64,000 nt of DNA, from assembly GCF_034427655.1 (NCBI RefSeq), contig NZ_JAXOFX010000001.1, forward strand, positions 434,001 to 498,000. Direction: 5' to 3'. Under the pieces are notes generated by a model. The model worked only from the letters and a program-made list of their open reading frames with translations, made no database searches and was not told where the DNA came from. The DNA comes from Robertmurraya_A mangrovi (GTDB taxonomy: Bacteria; Bacillota; Bacilli; Bacillales; Cytobacillaceae). The position numbers and the translations under genes were made by a program. This document shows, piece after piece, positions 1 through 8,947 of the stretch (position 1 is the stretch's first letter; each line of letters begins with the position of its first letter).

Positions 1-758
1 TAAAACGTATAAAAATTAGTAATTCCTGAAATATACCATGATCGAGCAAAAATTAAGAACAAAATAATAAATAGATAAAAACCGATTTGTTTGGATAGTG
101 CCTTTTGATGAGAAGTTGGACTAGATTTTTTTCCTTTAGAAATGGTTTCTATACGTAGTTTATTAGAATACCAATTAGCAATATAGATTAATAGCCCAAT
201 AGCAATTGCTGCAACTATCGTGAACCAAGCGGCTCCAATCTGACCTAGAGGTACTAAAATTAAAGCAGTAATTAGTGGAGCTAATGCCTGACCGGAATTT
301 CCCCCCACTTGATAAATGGATTGAGCAAGCCCTCTTCTGGCGCCAGCAGCCATATAGACTACCCTTGAGCCTTCTGGATGAAAGATGGATGACCCTAAAC
401 CTATAAGTAAAACAGATAATACAATCAATTCAAAGCTTGGTGCAAGGGATAATCCAATAATACCGAAAAAGGTAAAGGTTAAAGCTAGTGGCAAAGCAAA
501 AGGCATCGGTCTCTTATCAGTTGCCATCCCAATGACAGGCTGCATAACGGATGACACAATATTCAATGAAAATCCAATAATACCGAGTTGTGTGAAAGTT
601 AACCCCATCGACTTTTCTAATATCGGAAACATAGCAGGAATTATAGCTTGAATAGAGTCATTTAATAAATGGCACAAACCAATGATAAATAAAATTTTAT
701 AACTAGTTTTTGCTTGAGAATTTTCTATCGGTCTTGACGCAACGGCTGTTCCACTCAT
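1..758 (-). CDS. MFS transporter, fosmidomycin-resistance (Fsr) type, C-terminus cut by window edge
   Basis: A minus-strand reading frame runs open from an ATG at 758 to the window edge, giving about 252 residues. It starts MSGTAVASRP and then shows repeated hydrophobic spans. The segments LLNDSIQAIIPAMFP and SSIFHPEGSRVVYMA are characteristic of the fosmidomycin-resistance branch of the major facilitator superfamily: inner-membrane proton-driven drug efflux pumps. About six to seven transmembrane segments are visible; the rest lies outside. An AGGAGAAA ribosome site precedes the ATG. It diverges from the phosphotransferase gene at 925. The family is inferred from sequence resemblance; the exported substrate cannot be read from it. 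Confidence 0.82.
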   Translation of the reverse strand, partial: MSGTAVASRPIENSQAKTSYKILFIIGLCHLLNDSIQAIIPAMFPILEKSMGLTFTQLGIIGFSLNIVSSVMQPVIGMATDKRPMPFALPLALTFTFFGIIGLSLAPSFELIVLSVLLIGLGSSIFHPEGSRVVYMAAGARRGLAQSIYQVGGNSGQALAPLITALILVPLGQIGAAWFTIVAAIAIGLLIYIANWYSNKLRIETISKGKKSSPTSHQKALSKQIGFYLFIILFLIFARSWYISGITNFYTF

Positions 759-924
759 GTGTTTATTTCTCCTCAATTTTTCTGGATTCTTTATGGAATT
801 ATTCTACTAGAAATTATGGAATTTCAAAACCATTTTATTTCGATTTCCTAAAAAAATGAATGTGATTACTACTTTTTATTTTATTAGGATATAATGGAAA
901 AAAATGAAGGGAGGGTACTTACTC

Positions 925-1923
925 ATGGAGAAAACAGTTGACTTAGTATTTACAGATGATATTAAGCTAGAGTTCTTAAAGCGATTCTCACTGGAACCAG
1001 AGTTTAAGAAGCTTGGAGACTTTGAGAATTATGTTTACGAAGTTTATAAGGAAGGAACTCCATTTATTTTAAGAGTGACACACAGTTCTCATCGAGATAA
1101 AGCAGACCTTCTATCTGAACTGGATTGGATGAATTATTTAAACGATAAAGGTGTAAATGTGCCAAAGTGTTATTTGTCCCCAAATAATGAGTTTGTAGAA
1201 ACGTTACAAGCAAGTGACGGAACGTATTTTTTCGGAAGCTTATTTTCAAAGGCACAAGGGGAACCTGTAAAAGTAAATGATGATGAAAAATTTAATCCCA
1301 AACTTTTCTATGCATGGGGAAAAACAATCGGTAAAATGCACCATGAAACGATTCAATATACTCTTCCGGAAAATGTTAAGAAAAGACCACAATGGGACGA
1401 TGATGATTTACTAAATGTAGAGGATTATATATCATCAGAGGAGCAAAGCATTATCAAAAATGCTCAGGAATTATTAGTTGAGTTGAAATCATTGCCAAAG
1501 ACGAAGGAGAATTATGGGTTAATACATACAGATATCCACTCTGGGAACTTTTTCTTTGATGGTCATGAAATTCATGTTTTTGATTTTGATGATTGTAGTT
1601 ACCAATGGTTTACTTCTGATATTGCGATACCAGTATATTATTCAGTGTTATACCGATATCCAAATGGAAATCAAGAAGAACGTAACCGTTTTGGGAATAT
1701 GTATCTCGAGTCGTTTATCGAAGGATATGAAACAGAACATAAACTGCCTGATGGATGGAAAGAACAGTTACCGTTATTTATGAGACTTAGGGATGTTGTA
1801 TTATACGCTGTATTCCATAAAAAGATTGCTCCTGAGGACAGGAATGAAAGAATCTTAGCACTGATGAGTGAAATTAAAATGAGAGTAGAAAATAAAGAAG
1901 CCATTATTGATGTGAATGTGTAA
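925..1923 (+). CDS. APH-fold phosphotransferase (aminoglycoside phosphotransferase / homoserine kinase type II-like)
   Basis: A 332-residue protein kinase-like enzyme. The catalytic loop HTDIHSGNFF (HxDxxxGN) and the following metal-binding DFDD mark the APH/choline kinase fold, which transfers phosphate from ATP to a small-molecule hydroxyl. No membrane segment or signal peptide is seen, so it is cytosolic. It resembles Bacillus YerI-type proteins of unknown substrate; I would not call it a resistance gene. An in-frame ATG at 904 also exists, but the GGAGGG site lies downstream of that ATG and about 10 bases before the ATG at 925, so 925 is preferred. A perfect bidirectional terminator follows. 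Confidence 0.8.
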   Translation: MEKTVDLVFTDDIKLEFLKRFSLEPEFKKLGDFENYVYEVYKEGTPFILRVTHSSHRDKADLLSELDWMNYLNDKGVNVPKCYLSPNNEFVETLQASDGTYFFGSLFSKAQGEPVKVNDDEKFNPKLFYAWGKTIGKMHHETIQYTLPENVKKRPQWDDDDLLNVEDYISSEEQSIIKNAQELLVELKSLPKTKENYGLIHTDIHSGNFFFDGHEIHVFDFDDCSYQWFTSDIAIPVYYSVLYRYPNGNQEERNRFGNMYLESFIEGYETEHKLPDGWKEQLPLFMRLRDVVLYAVFHKKIAPEDRNERILALMSEIKMRVENKEAIIDVNV

Positions 1924-1925
1924 AT

Positions 1926-1958
1926 AAAAAAAAGTGAAGGAGCTCCTTCACTTTTTTT
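1926..1958. terminator. bidirectional terminator
   Basis: A perfect 20-bp palindrome at 1933-1952 (AGTGAAGGAG and its complement) is flanked by an A run on the left and a T run on the right. It can end transcription of both convergent genes, the phosphotransferase and the sensor kinase. Confidence 0.9.
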
Positions 1959-3462
1959 ACTGTTTTATTAGAGGTAAAGTAATGGTTACCGTTGTTCCTT
2001 TTTGTTCTTGGCTTCGGATTGTTATGTCGCCACCAAAGGAATTAATAATCCGTTTACATACGACTAATCCTAATCCAGTTCCACTATCCTTAGAAGTGTA
2101 AAAGGGAATAAAGATTTTTTCTAAGTCTTCTTTCTTAATTCCGATTCCTGTATCAATAATGTCAATTTTACATACATCATCTTCCCTTTTTAGAAGAATG
2201 TTCAAGTTCCCTCCGTCGGACATTGACTCTAGAGAATTCTTTGTCACGTTTAAAATGACCTGCTTCATTTGATCCCTCGTACATGAAACAATGACAGGAT
2301 CAATCGGTAGAGTACTGGTCCAATTTACATGATAAAGGTTCGCCTCTGAAGATATTAAAGGGTGGAGGTCTTGTATGACGGTTCTTAAATCACAAGTTTC
2401 CATTTTTAAAGCAGTCGGCTTTCCTAATATTAGAAACTCACTAACAATTTGGTTAATCCGCTTAATTTCTTCGTTAATGACTGAAAAATAAAACTGATCA
2501 TCTTTGTCGTTTCTATATTTTTCACTTAACAGCTGAACTAAACCTTTAATACCAGTCAGTGGGTTTCTTATTTCGTGAGCTGTACTGGCTGCTAGTGTTC
2601 CAACTAGTTCTAACTTTTGTGCCTCATTTTGTTTTTTCTCTGCAATCGCTTGTCGTTTTAACATGAGATATTTAATGAAAATGTACGAAATTTGCATAAG
2701 AGAAAAAATGGATAGAATAATTAAAACAGATTTTTTTATTATTCCCTCGTGGTCTTGTTTCGGTAAATGGACAACAATATTCCAGGGGAGCCGTGTAATA
2801 GGATACGTAACCCAGTTTTCATTTAATTTTATCTCTTCCTCATTTGACAAATTATAACTAATCATTAATTCATTGTACGTATTCGTTAAGACAAGCTCTG
2901 TTTCAGGGGTTAAAACCTTCATAATATTTTGGATGTAATCGACCCGAAGTAATGCAACAATAACGTATTCTAGCCGTTTACTTCTATCTAATACAGGACC
3001 AGCTAAACCAATTACTTCTTGTCCATTTTGCAATTTTTCTACCTTATTAGAAATAATGACATCCTTTGTTTTAATGACATCCAAAATATACTTATCGTTT
3101 GTGAAATCATTTTGATCTAATAATGTATTCGATCCGGTAACGACCATTCCTTGGTCATCTAACAAGAAAAGACCACCATATCGTGGATCTGTAGCTTGAG
3201 CTCTTTGTAAGAGGGGCTTCATTTGTTCAGGGTTATTCATTGTGGTTTCCACTGTAAGAGATAGTATTTTTACAGTATTAACCGTTTCAGTAATAAATTG
3301 GTCCCAGTGTGTTTCATGTATAGAGGCTTCCCATTTTGCATGTTTCACTCGGTCTTCTAAATCCTGTTTGATTAAATGATTAATAAATAGAAAACTTAAG
3401 GTAACAGTGGGTACCCCGACAAATAGTAAATATATAAAAATATTTCTTAAAGTACTTTTCAT
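1957..3462 (-). CDS. kinD: KinD-like membrane sensor histidine kinase with extracellular Cache domain
   Basis: A 501-residue sensor kinase. A first transmembrane helix (about 8-28) and a second (about 241-265) enclose an extracytoplasmic region of about 210 residues that looks like a Cache small-molecule sensor. The dimerization/phosphoacceptor helix follows, with the H-box STAHEIRNPLTG (His296), and then an ATPase domain with DTGIGI, FYTSK and GTGLGLVVCK boxes. The family feeds phosphate into the Spo0F-Spo0B-Spo0A relay for sporulation and biofilm control. The adjacent divergent mhqR matches the B. subtilis kinD-mhqR order, which supports the name. The ligand is unknown. Confidence 0.78.
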   Translation of the reverse strand: MKSTLRNIFIYLLFVGVPTVTLSFLFINHLIKQDLEDRVKHAKWEASIHETHWDQFITETVNTVKILSLTVETTMNNPEQMKPLLQRAQATDPRYGGLFLLDDQGMVVTGSNTLLDQNDFTNDKYILDVIKTKDVIISNKVEKLQNGQEVIGLAGPVLDRSKRLEYVIVALLRVDYIQNIMKVLTPETELVLTNTYNELMISYNLSNEEEIKLNENWVTYPITRLPWNIVVHLPKQDHEGIIKKSVLIILSIFSLMQISYIFIKYLMLKRQAIAEKKQNEAQKLELVGTLAASTAHEIRNPLTGIKGLVQLLSEKYRNDKDDQFYFSVINEEIKRINQIVSEFLILGKPTALKMETCDLRTVIQDLHPLISSEANLYHVNWTSTLPIDPVIVSCTRDQMKQVILNVTKNSLESMSDGGNLNILLKREDDVCKIDIIDTGIGIKKEDLEKIFIPFYTSKDSGTGLGLVVCKRIINSFGGDITIRSQEQKGTTVTITLPLIKQ

Positions 3463-3735
3463 ACTAATGACTCCGAAATTTAGGATTTTGTTTAGATTTG
3501 AAAGAGAGGTAACCTTATCATTATACCATTATATTAAGTTTAATTAATGGTTCATTAATAGTAATAAATTCTATTGTTACCAATGCAACAAGCTAATTTT
3601 TTTAGGTGTTTTCCCCTCAATGAAGCTTGCTTCACCTAAGTAAATTGACATAGTTTCTTTTCTTTTCTTATAATAGTGGTAAGCTCTTTAAGGTAATTCT
3701 AAAAAGAGATAGGAATCTTTAAAGGAATGAATAGC

Positions 3736-4176
3736 ATGGGATCTGAAGATGTAAAACAATCACTTAAATTATTTATTGTCCTATCAAGGGCATACCGAGC
3801 TGTAAATGAACATGTGAATAAACTGATCCAAACATATGGTTTAAATCCAACTGAATTTGCTGTATTAGAACTTCTTTATCATAAAGGGGACCAACCACTC
3901 CAGCAAATTGGCGGAAAAATTTTATTAGCAAGTGGTAGTATAACCTATGTAGTAGACAAATTAGAACAAAAAGATTATTTAAAACGAACAGCTTGCCCTA
4001 ATGACCGCAGAGTAACATATGCCAGCATTACGGAAAAAGGGAAGCAGTTTATTGAAGAGATCTTTCCGCAACATGAACAAAGAATTCATGAGTTAGTATC
4101 CGAGTTGTCTTTTGAAGAAAGAGAGACAGCCATTGAATTATTGAAAAAGCTTGGGTTATCCGTAGGCAAATATTAA
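3736..4176 (+). CDS. mhqR: MarR-family repressor MhqR
   Basis: A 146-residue winged-helix regulator. The recognition region LQQIGGKILLASGSITYVVDKLE and the wing CPNDRRVTYASIT are nearly identical to B. subtilis MhqR, which represses hydroquinone-specific dioxygenases, oxidoreductases and azoreductases and responds to quinones. An ATG at 3727 overlaps too closely with the AAAGGA ribosome site, which sits about 10 bases before the ATG at 3736, so 3736 is preferred. No quinone-detoxification target gene lies next to it here; its targets are probably elsewhere. It diverges from the KinD-like kinase, the same arrangement as in B. subtilis. Confidence 0.78.
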   Translation: MGSEDVKQSLKLFIVLSRAYRAVNEHVNKLIQTYGLNPTEFAVLELLYHKGDQPLQQIGGKILLASGSITYVVDKLEQKDYLKRTACPNDRRVTYASITEKGKQFIEEIFPQHEQRIHELVSELSFEERETAIELLKKLGLSVGKY

Positions 4177-4204
4177 AAGCTCTCTAGTTAGACAGGATTT
4201 CATT

Positions 4205-4230
4205 AAAAAGGCCAGATTGGTCTTTTTTTT
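4205..4230 (+). terminator. terminator after mhqR
   Basis: AAGGCCA and TGGTCTT form a short stem (one G-U pair) with a three-base loop, followed by eight T residues. Confidence 0.7.
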
Positions 4231-4358
4231 ATGACCTTATATAGAGAAGTAAATAAGATGTATTTTAGCTTCATACATTTAATAGACTAATTCGTCCATT
4301 TTAGGTATAATATAATCGTATTTTCATAATTTTTTGAATAAAAGCAGGAGGGGTAAAC

Positions 4359-6053
4359 ATGAGATTTGAAGATTATACATATACACGTCCGAACATGGAA
4401 GATATTGAAAAACGTTTTAACGTTGCTTTAGAGAAATTTAAAAGCGCAGCCTCTGTTGAAGATCAAAGCAGTGCTATGAATGAAGTTAATGAGGTACGTA
4501 ACGAAGTAGACACGATGCTGAATCTAGTTTACATTCGTCATTCTGTTGATACTAATGATGAGTTTTATAAAGCTGAACAAGACTATATTGATGAAATTCA
4601 ACCTCAATTAGAAGGATTTGTAACAAAATATTATGAGGCATTAGTAGGTTCAACTTATCGTAATGAACTTGAGGCAAAATGGGGGAAACAACTCTTTGAT
4701 TTAGCGGAAGCTCAATTAAAAGTATTCTCTCCTGAAGTAATGCCACTCTTACAAAAAGAAAATAAACTAACTACTGAGTATACAAAGCTTCTTGCATCTG
4801 CAAAAATTATGTTTGAAGGTGAAGAAAGAACACTAGCACAAATGGAACCATTTACTGAATCAACTGACCGCGACATGAGAAAAAGAGCTAGTGAAGCACG
4901 CTTTGGTTTCTTAGCAGAAAATGAATCTGAGTTAGACCGTATTTATGATGATTTAGTAAAAGTTAGAACGGAAATTGCTCATAAGTTAGGCTACAATAAT
5001 TTTGTTGAGTTAGCTTATAACCGTATGTATAGAACCGATTATAATGCAGAGATGGTAGCTAAATTCCGTAATCAAGTAAAAGAGTTTATCGTACCAATTG
5101 CAACAAAATTAAAAGAGCGTCAAAGACAAAGAATTGGTGTAGACAAATTAAAATATTACGATGAAGGTTTTAATTTCAGCACTGGAAATGCAACTCCAAA
5201 AGGTAGTCCGGAATGGATTATTGATAATGGTCAAGGTATGTATAACGACCTTTCAAAAGAAACAGGAGAATTCTTTACATTCATGAGAGACAACAATCTT
5301 ATGGATCTAGTTGCGAAGAAAGGTAAAGCGGGTGGAGGCTATTGTACTTATATCCAGAATTACAAAGCTCCATTCATCTTCTCAAACTTTAACGGTACAT
5401 CAGGAGACATTGATGTGTTAACACATGAAGCAGGGCATGCTTTCCAAGTATACTCAAGCAGACATTTTGAAATCCCTGAGTACAACTGGCCAACTTATGA
5501 GGCTTGTGAAATTCACTCTATGAGTATGGAATTCTTCACATGGCCATGGATGGAATTATTCTTTAAGGAAGATACAGAGAAGTATAAGTTTGCTCATTTA
5601 AGTGGAGCGTTATTATTCCTTCCATACGGTGTTACAGTAGATGAGTATCAACACTGGGTATATGAAAACCCTACTGCAACTCCAGCAGAGCGTAAACAAG
5701 CTTGGAGAGAAATTGAAAAGAAATATATGCCTCATAAAGACTATGATGGAAATGAGTATTTAGAAAATGGTGGATTCTGGCAACGTCAAGGCCATATTTA
5801 CAGCACACCTTTCTATTATATCGATTACACTCTTGCTCAAATTTGTGCTTTCCAATTTTGGAAACGTTCAAGAGAAAACCATGAGGCAGCATGGGAAGAT
5901 TATATCAAGCTTTGTAATCTAGGCGGAAGCATGCCATTTACTCAATTAGTGAAAGAAGCTAATTTAATTTCACCATTTGAAGATGGCTGCGTTGAGTCTG
6001 TAGTAGGCGAAATTGAAAGCTGGTTAAACTCAGTTAACGACACTGAGCTATAA
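4359..6053 (+). CDS. M3-family oligoendopeptidase (PepF-like)
   Basis: A 564-residue cytosolic zinc metallopeptidase. The HEAGH motif at residues 356-360 is the HExxH zinc site of family M3, and EACEIHSMSMEFF downstream supplies the third glutamate ligand. The length fits the oligoendopeptidase F group, which degrades peptides of roughly 7-17 residues as housekeeping turnover. AGGAGGGG precedes the ATG at good spacing. A TATAAT-like hexamer about 50 bases upstream could be its promoter. A strong hairpin terminator and then a copy of repeat family A follow. Confidence 0.9.
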   Translation: MRFEDYTYTRPNMEDIEKRFNVALEKFKSAASVEDQSSAMNEVNEVRNEVDTMLNLVYIRHSVDTNDEFYKAEQDYIDEIQPQLEGFVTKYYEALVGSTYRNELEAKWGKQLFDLAEAQLKVFSPEVMPLLQKENKLTTEYTKLLASAKIMFEGEERTLAQMEPFTESTDRDMRKRASEARFGFLAENESELDRIYDDLVKVRTEIAHKLGYNNFVELAYNRMYRTDYNAEMVAKFRNQVKEFIVPIATKLKERQRQRIGVDKLKYYDEGFNFSTGNATPKGSPEWIIDNGQGMYNDLSKETGEFFTFMRDNNLMDLVAKKGKAGGGYCTYIQNYKAPFIFSNFNGTSGDIDVLTHEAGHAFQVYSSRHFEIPEYNWPTYEACEIHSMSMEFFTWPWMELFFKEDTEKYKFAHLSGALLFLPYGVTVDEYQHWVYENPTATPAERKQAWREIEKKYMPHKDYDGNEYLENGGFWQRQGHIYSTPFYYIDYTLAQICAFQFWKRSRENHEAAWEDYIKLCNLGGSMPFTQLVKEANLISPFEDGCVESVVGEIESWLNSVNDTEL

Positions 6054-6062
6054 GGATAAATA

Positions 6063-6094
6063 AAAAGCGAAGCTAAGCGGCTTCGCTTTTTATT
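6063..6094 (+). terminator. terminator after the M3 peptidase
   Basis: AAAGCGAAGC pairs with GCTTCGCTTT across a small loop and is followed by T-rich sequence; it works for the + strand gene. Confidence 0.85.
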
Positions 6095-6105
6095 ATTAAA
6101 AGTTT

Positions 6106-6261
6106 AAGAAAGTATTAGCTTTTTGAAGTTAGACAACTGTCCAGCTCCAGCGCCTAGCCCTTCGAGTCAAATAACCTTCCATCCTAAAAGTCAAAAACCA
6201 GACTTTTAGGATGGAAGAACATTTGCTTGTCAGGGCTGACCAAGGCGCTTGCGCTTTTCTT
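6106..6261 (+). repeat. dispersed palindromic repeat, family A copy 1 (long-hairpin subtype)
   Basis: The element begins with AAGAAAGTATTAG and GAAGTTAGACAACTGTCCAG, contains CTCCAGCGCC, and ends with GGCGCTTGCGCTTTTCTTA. Inside lies a perfect 17-bp hairpin (6176-6192 with 6201-6217) enclosed by AGCCCT/AGGGCT and AGCGCC/GGCGCT. It is much richer in G+C than its surroundings and sits between two convergent genes. Four further copies occur in the window (about 48693, 51411, 59347, 60637). It does not look protein-coding. Confidence 0.88.
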
Positions 6262-6312
6262 ACCTCACTAGGTGAACCTATTAGAAGAAACAGTTGAAGG
6301 AATGTCGACTGT

Positions 6313-7881
6313 TTAGTCACTGTATACAGGTAAGGTAATTTCAACACAAGTACCTCTAGGATGATTACTGCTAATCTTTACCGAACCTTTATGTTGTTCA
6401 ATAATTCTTTCCGTTATCATTAATCCTAATCCTGTACCATTTTCTTTTGTTGTGAAGAAAGGAGTGCCAATCTTTTTTAATACTTCAGAAGGAATTCCTA
6501 TGCCATTATCTTTAATGACAATTAATACTTCATTTTTATTTAGATTTATACAATCAAACTGTATGGTTCCTCCAGTAGGCATGGCTTCAAACGCGTTTTT
6601 AAGCAAATTAATAAAAACTTGCTTCATTTGGTTTGCTTCACACAAGACTACATCATGTGTAGCCTTACAATTTTTTATTATAGAAACACCTTTGAAGTTA
6701 GCCTCCGATTCAAAAAGTAAAATCACTTCATTTATTACTTCAGTTATACTATGAGCTTTTGGGTTAAGGACATGAGGTTTCGATAGTATGAGAAATTCAC
6801 TAATAATTAAATTCATTCTGTGGATTTCTGAGTTAATAATTGAAAAGTATTGGCTAAAAGCGCTATCTTTCTCGCTAATCATTTTAATGAAACCCGATAT
6901 CACAGTTAAAGGATTTCTGATCTCATGTGCGACCCCTGCAGCAATTTCACCTGAAATTTTGAGCTTCTCAGAGTTTCGGATATATTCTTCCATTAATCGC
7001 TTTTCTGTTGAATCTCTGGCGATCAAAGAGACAGCAAATACCTGTTTATCACCATTGTAAACAGGTGAAATGGTTGCATCTAATATATAATTTTTCTCAT
7101 TTAAATATATGGGAATATCAGCCCCAGATTTACCAAAACCTTTTTTTGCATTCTCTAAATAGTCCATAAGTGGATTGTTGTGGTCCCTTATGTAACTTGT
7201 TATATGAATCCCAGGTTTAAATGTTTTTACATTAAAAAGTTCAATAAAGGCATCATTGACTTCTATGACTTTCAAATTTAAATCCATTACGGCTATTGAA
7301 TCTTTTGTATTTTGGAAGAATGCTTCCACTAGTGATTTAGTGGATTGTAAATCAATCTTTGCTTTTTTCTCATTAGCATAAGCTTTTTCCCAAAGCTGGT
7401 TTGCATATTTGATCATAAAAAATAATGATATACCAATCAGCAATGCTAGGAGAACAAAGTAGGGGAGTTCTTCTGCTCCACTTTGTTGAAATATTAGTTC
7501 TCCATTTGTTATAGAAAAATAAATTAAAGAAAAAACGGCTAGAGTCAAAGCTAGGAAAAGGGATAAATAACTTTGATAAAAGGCAAAAGCAATGATTCCT
7601 AAAAGAAAGAAAGCATAATTGCTTAAATATGGATAAGTAATATTTAAATAAAAAATATATCCAAAATACAAAAAGTTATAGGAAACCATTACAACATAAG
7701 CATTAATTCTCATTTTATATAGAGCAGTACATATTAGGCAGATTAATAAACCATATGGAGGCCATAGCATTTCAGTACTCTCGTCTACAATATAATAAAA
7801 TACTGAATCTATGAGATAAAATACCCATAATAAAACCATTAACAATCGATTTCGATTTTGGATTAAATACATTTTATCCAT
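6313..7881 (-). CDS. multi-pass membrane PAS sensor histidine kinase (sporulation kinase type)
   Basis: A 522-residue kinase. About six hydrophobic segments fill residues 10-160, a PAS domain spans about 182-295 (EAFFQNTKDSIAVMDLNLKVIEVN), the H-box GVAHEIRNPLTVISGF has its phosphoacceptor His at about 319, and the ATPase domain carries DNGIGIP, FFTTKENGTGLGL and GTCVEITLP. The kinase core resembles Bacillus sporulation kinases (KinB/KinC/KinE group) that phosphorylate Spo0F. The combination of many TM segments plus one PAS domain does not let me pick one orthologue. No response regulator lies nearby, as is usual for orphan sporulation kinases. ATG 7881 follows an AAGGAA site; a TTG lies just before it. 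Confidence 0.85.
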   Translation of the reverse strand: MDKMYLIQNRNRLLMVLLWVFYLIDSVFYYIVDESTEMLWPPYGLLICLICTALYKMRINAYVVMVSYNFLYFGYIFYLNITYPYLSNYAFFLLGIIAFAFYQSYLSLFLALTLAVFSLIYFSITNGELIFQQSGAEELPYFVLLALLIGISLFFMIKYANQLWEKAYANEKKAKIDLQSTKSLVEAFFQNTKDSIAVMDLNLKVIEVNDAFIELFNVKTFKPGIHITSYIRDHNNPLMDYLENAKKGFGKSGADIPIYLNEKNYILDATISPVYNGDKQVFAVSLIARDSTEKRLMEEYIRNSEKLKISGEIAAGVAHEIRNPLTVISGFIKMISEKDSAFSQYFSIINSEIHRMNLIISEFLILSKPHVLNPKAHSITEVINEVILLFESEANFKGVSIIKNCKATHDVVLCEANQMKQVFINLLKNAFEAMPTGGTIQFDCINLNKNEVLIVIKDNGIGIPSEVLKKIGTPFFTTKENGTGLGLMITERIIEQHKGSVKISSNHPRGTCVEITLPVYSD

Positions 7882-8089
7882 CAATTTCCATTTCCTTCCT
7901 GTTATCTCACTAATATCATATCATATCTTTCTTTAATTAGTAGAAAAATCGCGAAAATAGTCGAATGGAGTGGGAAGTCCATTAAGACCACTATAGATGA
8001 GATTCCTTCGATTTTTCTTTAAGAAAGTGGGCAATATATAAATATTTAAATGATTAAATAAGAGTTGTTCGGCGAGGAGGACCTTTTGA

Positions 8090-8896
8090 ATGAAACTTAC
8101 ACCGGAACAAGTAATTGAGTTACATGGTTTTAATAATTTAACAAAGACGTTAAGCTTTAATATGTATGATATTTGTTATACAAAGACAAGGGAAGAAAGA
8201 GAAGCTTATATTGAGTATATTGATGAGCAATACAATGCGGACCGTTTAACAAAAATTTTGGGGAATGTTTCTGATATTATCGGAGCACATGTATTAAATA
8301 TTGCTAAACAAGATTATGTACCACAAGGAGCTAGTGTAACCATACTAGTTTCTGAAGGACCAGTGGTAGAAGTTCCAACAGAATCCTATGAAGAATCACC
8401 AGGTCCGCTGCCTGGTAATGTTGTCCTTCAACTAGATAAGAGTCATATTACGGTTCATACTTATCCTGAATACCACCCTTATGAAGGGATATCGACATTT
8501 AGAGCGGATATTGATGTGTCTACATGTGGTGAAATATCACCTTTAAAGGCCCTAAATTATTTAATTCATTCCTTTGATACAGACATCATGACAATTGATT
8601 ACCGTGTCAGAGGTTTCACTAGAGATAAAGATGGTCGAAAACTATTTATTGATCATAATATTAATTCGATTCAAAACTTTATCCCTGAAGAAGTGAAAGA
8701 ACAATACGATATGATTGATGTAAATGTCTATCCTGATAATATTTTTCATACTAAATGTCGTTTACGGGAGTTTGATTTAAACAACTATCTATTTGGGTAC
8801 ACAAAAGATAAGTTAGAGGTTGAAGAACAAAAGGAAATTGCTGAAAAATTACAGATGGAAATGGATGAGATTTTTTACGGGAAGAATATTAATTAG
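8090..8896 (+). CDS. speD: S-adenosylmethionine decarboxylase proenzyme (long, E. coli SpeD-like type)
   Basis: A 268-residue proenzyme that self-cleaves to make a pyruvoyl cofactor and then decarboxylates S-adenosylmethionine, providing aminopropyl groups for spermidine synthesis. The cleavage site is LDKSHITVHTYPE, with Ser118 becoming the pyruvoyl group, as in E. coli SpeD (about 264 residues). The B. subtilis enzyme is a different short form (about 126 residues), so this gene is the enterobacterial-like class, which also exists in some Bacillus species. GAGGAGG precedes the ATG. It is monocistronic, ended by a strong terminator shared with clpE. Spermidine synthase is not in the window. 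Confidence 0.9.
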   Translation: MKLTPEQVIELHGFNNLTKTLSFNMYDICYTKTREEREAYIEYIDEQYNADRLTKILGNVSDIIGAHVLNIAKQDYVPQGASVTILVSEGPVVEVPTESYEESPGPLPGNVVLQLDKSHITVHTYPEYHPYEGISTFRADIDVSTCGEISPLKALNYLIHSFDTDIMTIDYRVRGFTRDKDGRKLFIDHNINSIQNFIPEEVKEQYDMIDVNVYPDNIFHTKCRLREFDLNNYLFGYTKDKLEVEEQKEIAEKLQMEMDEIFYGKNIN

Positions 8897-8900
8897 CCAA

Positions 8901-8939
8901 AAAAGCTCTACACATTCCTAATGAATGTGTAGAGCTTTT
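8901..8939. terminator. bidirectional terminator between speD and clpE
   Basis: A 17-bp perfect stem (8901-8917 with 8923-8939) with loop CTAAT is flanked by A and T runs, serving both convergent genes. Confidence 0.92.
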
Positions 8940-8947
8940 GAATGCTA

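Noticed and set aside
1064..1255. Opposite-strand short open frames inside genes such as this one
   Set aside because: They are shadows of conserved coding sequences, without ribosome sites or family resemblance.
6129..6347. Minus-strand open frame of 72 codons across the repeat after the M3 peptidase gene
   Set aside because: It lies almost wholly within family-A repeat copy 1; the frame is a by-product of the GC-rich palindrome.
1957..7881. Two sensor kinases near mhqR as a duplicated two-component system
   Set aside because: No response regulator is present; orphan kinases of this type normally serve the sporulation phosphorelay, so no new system is needed.
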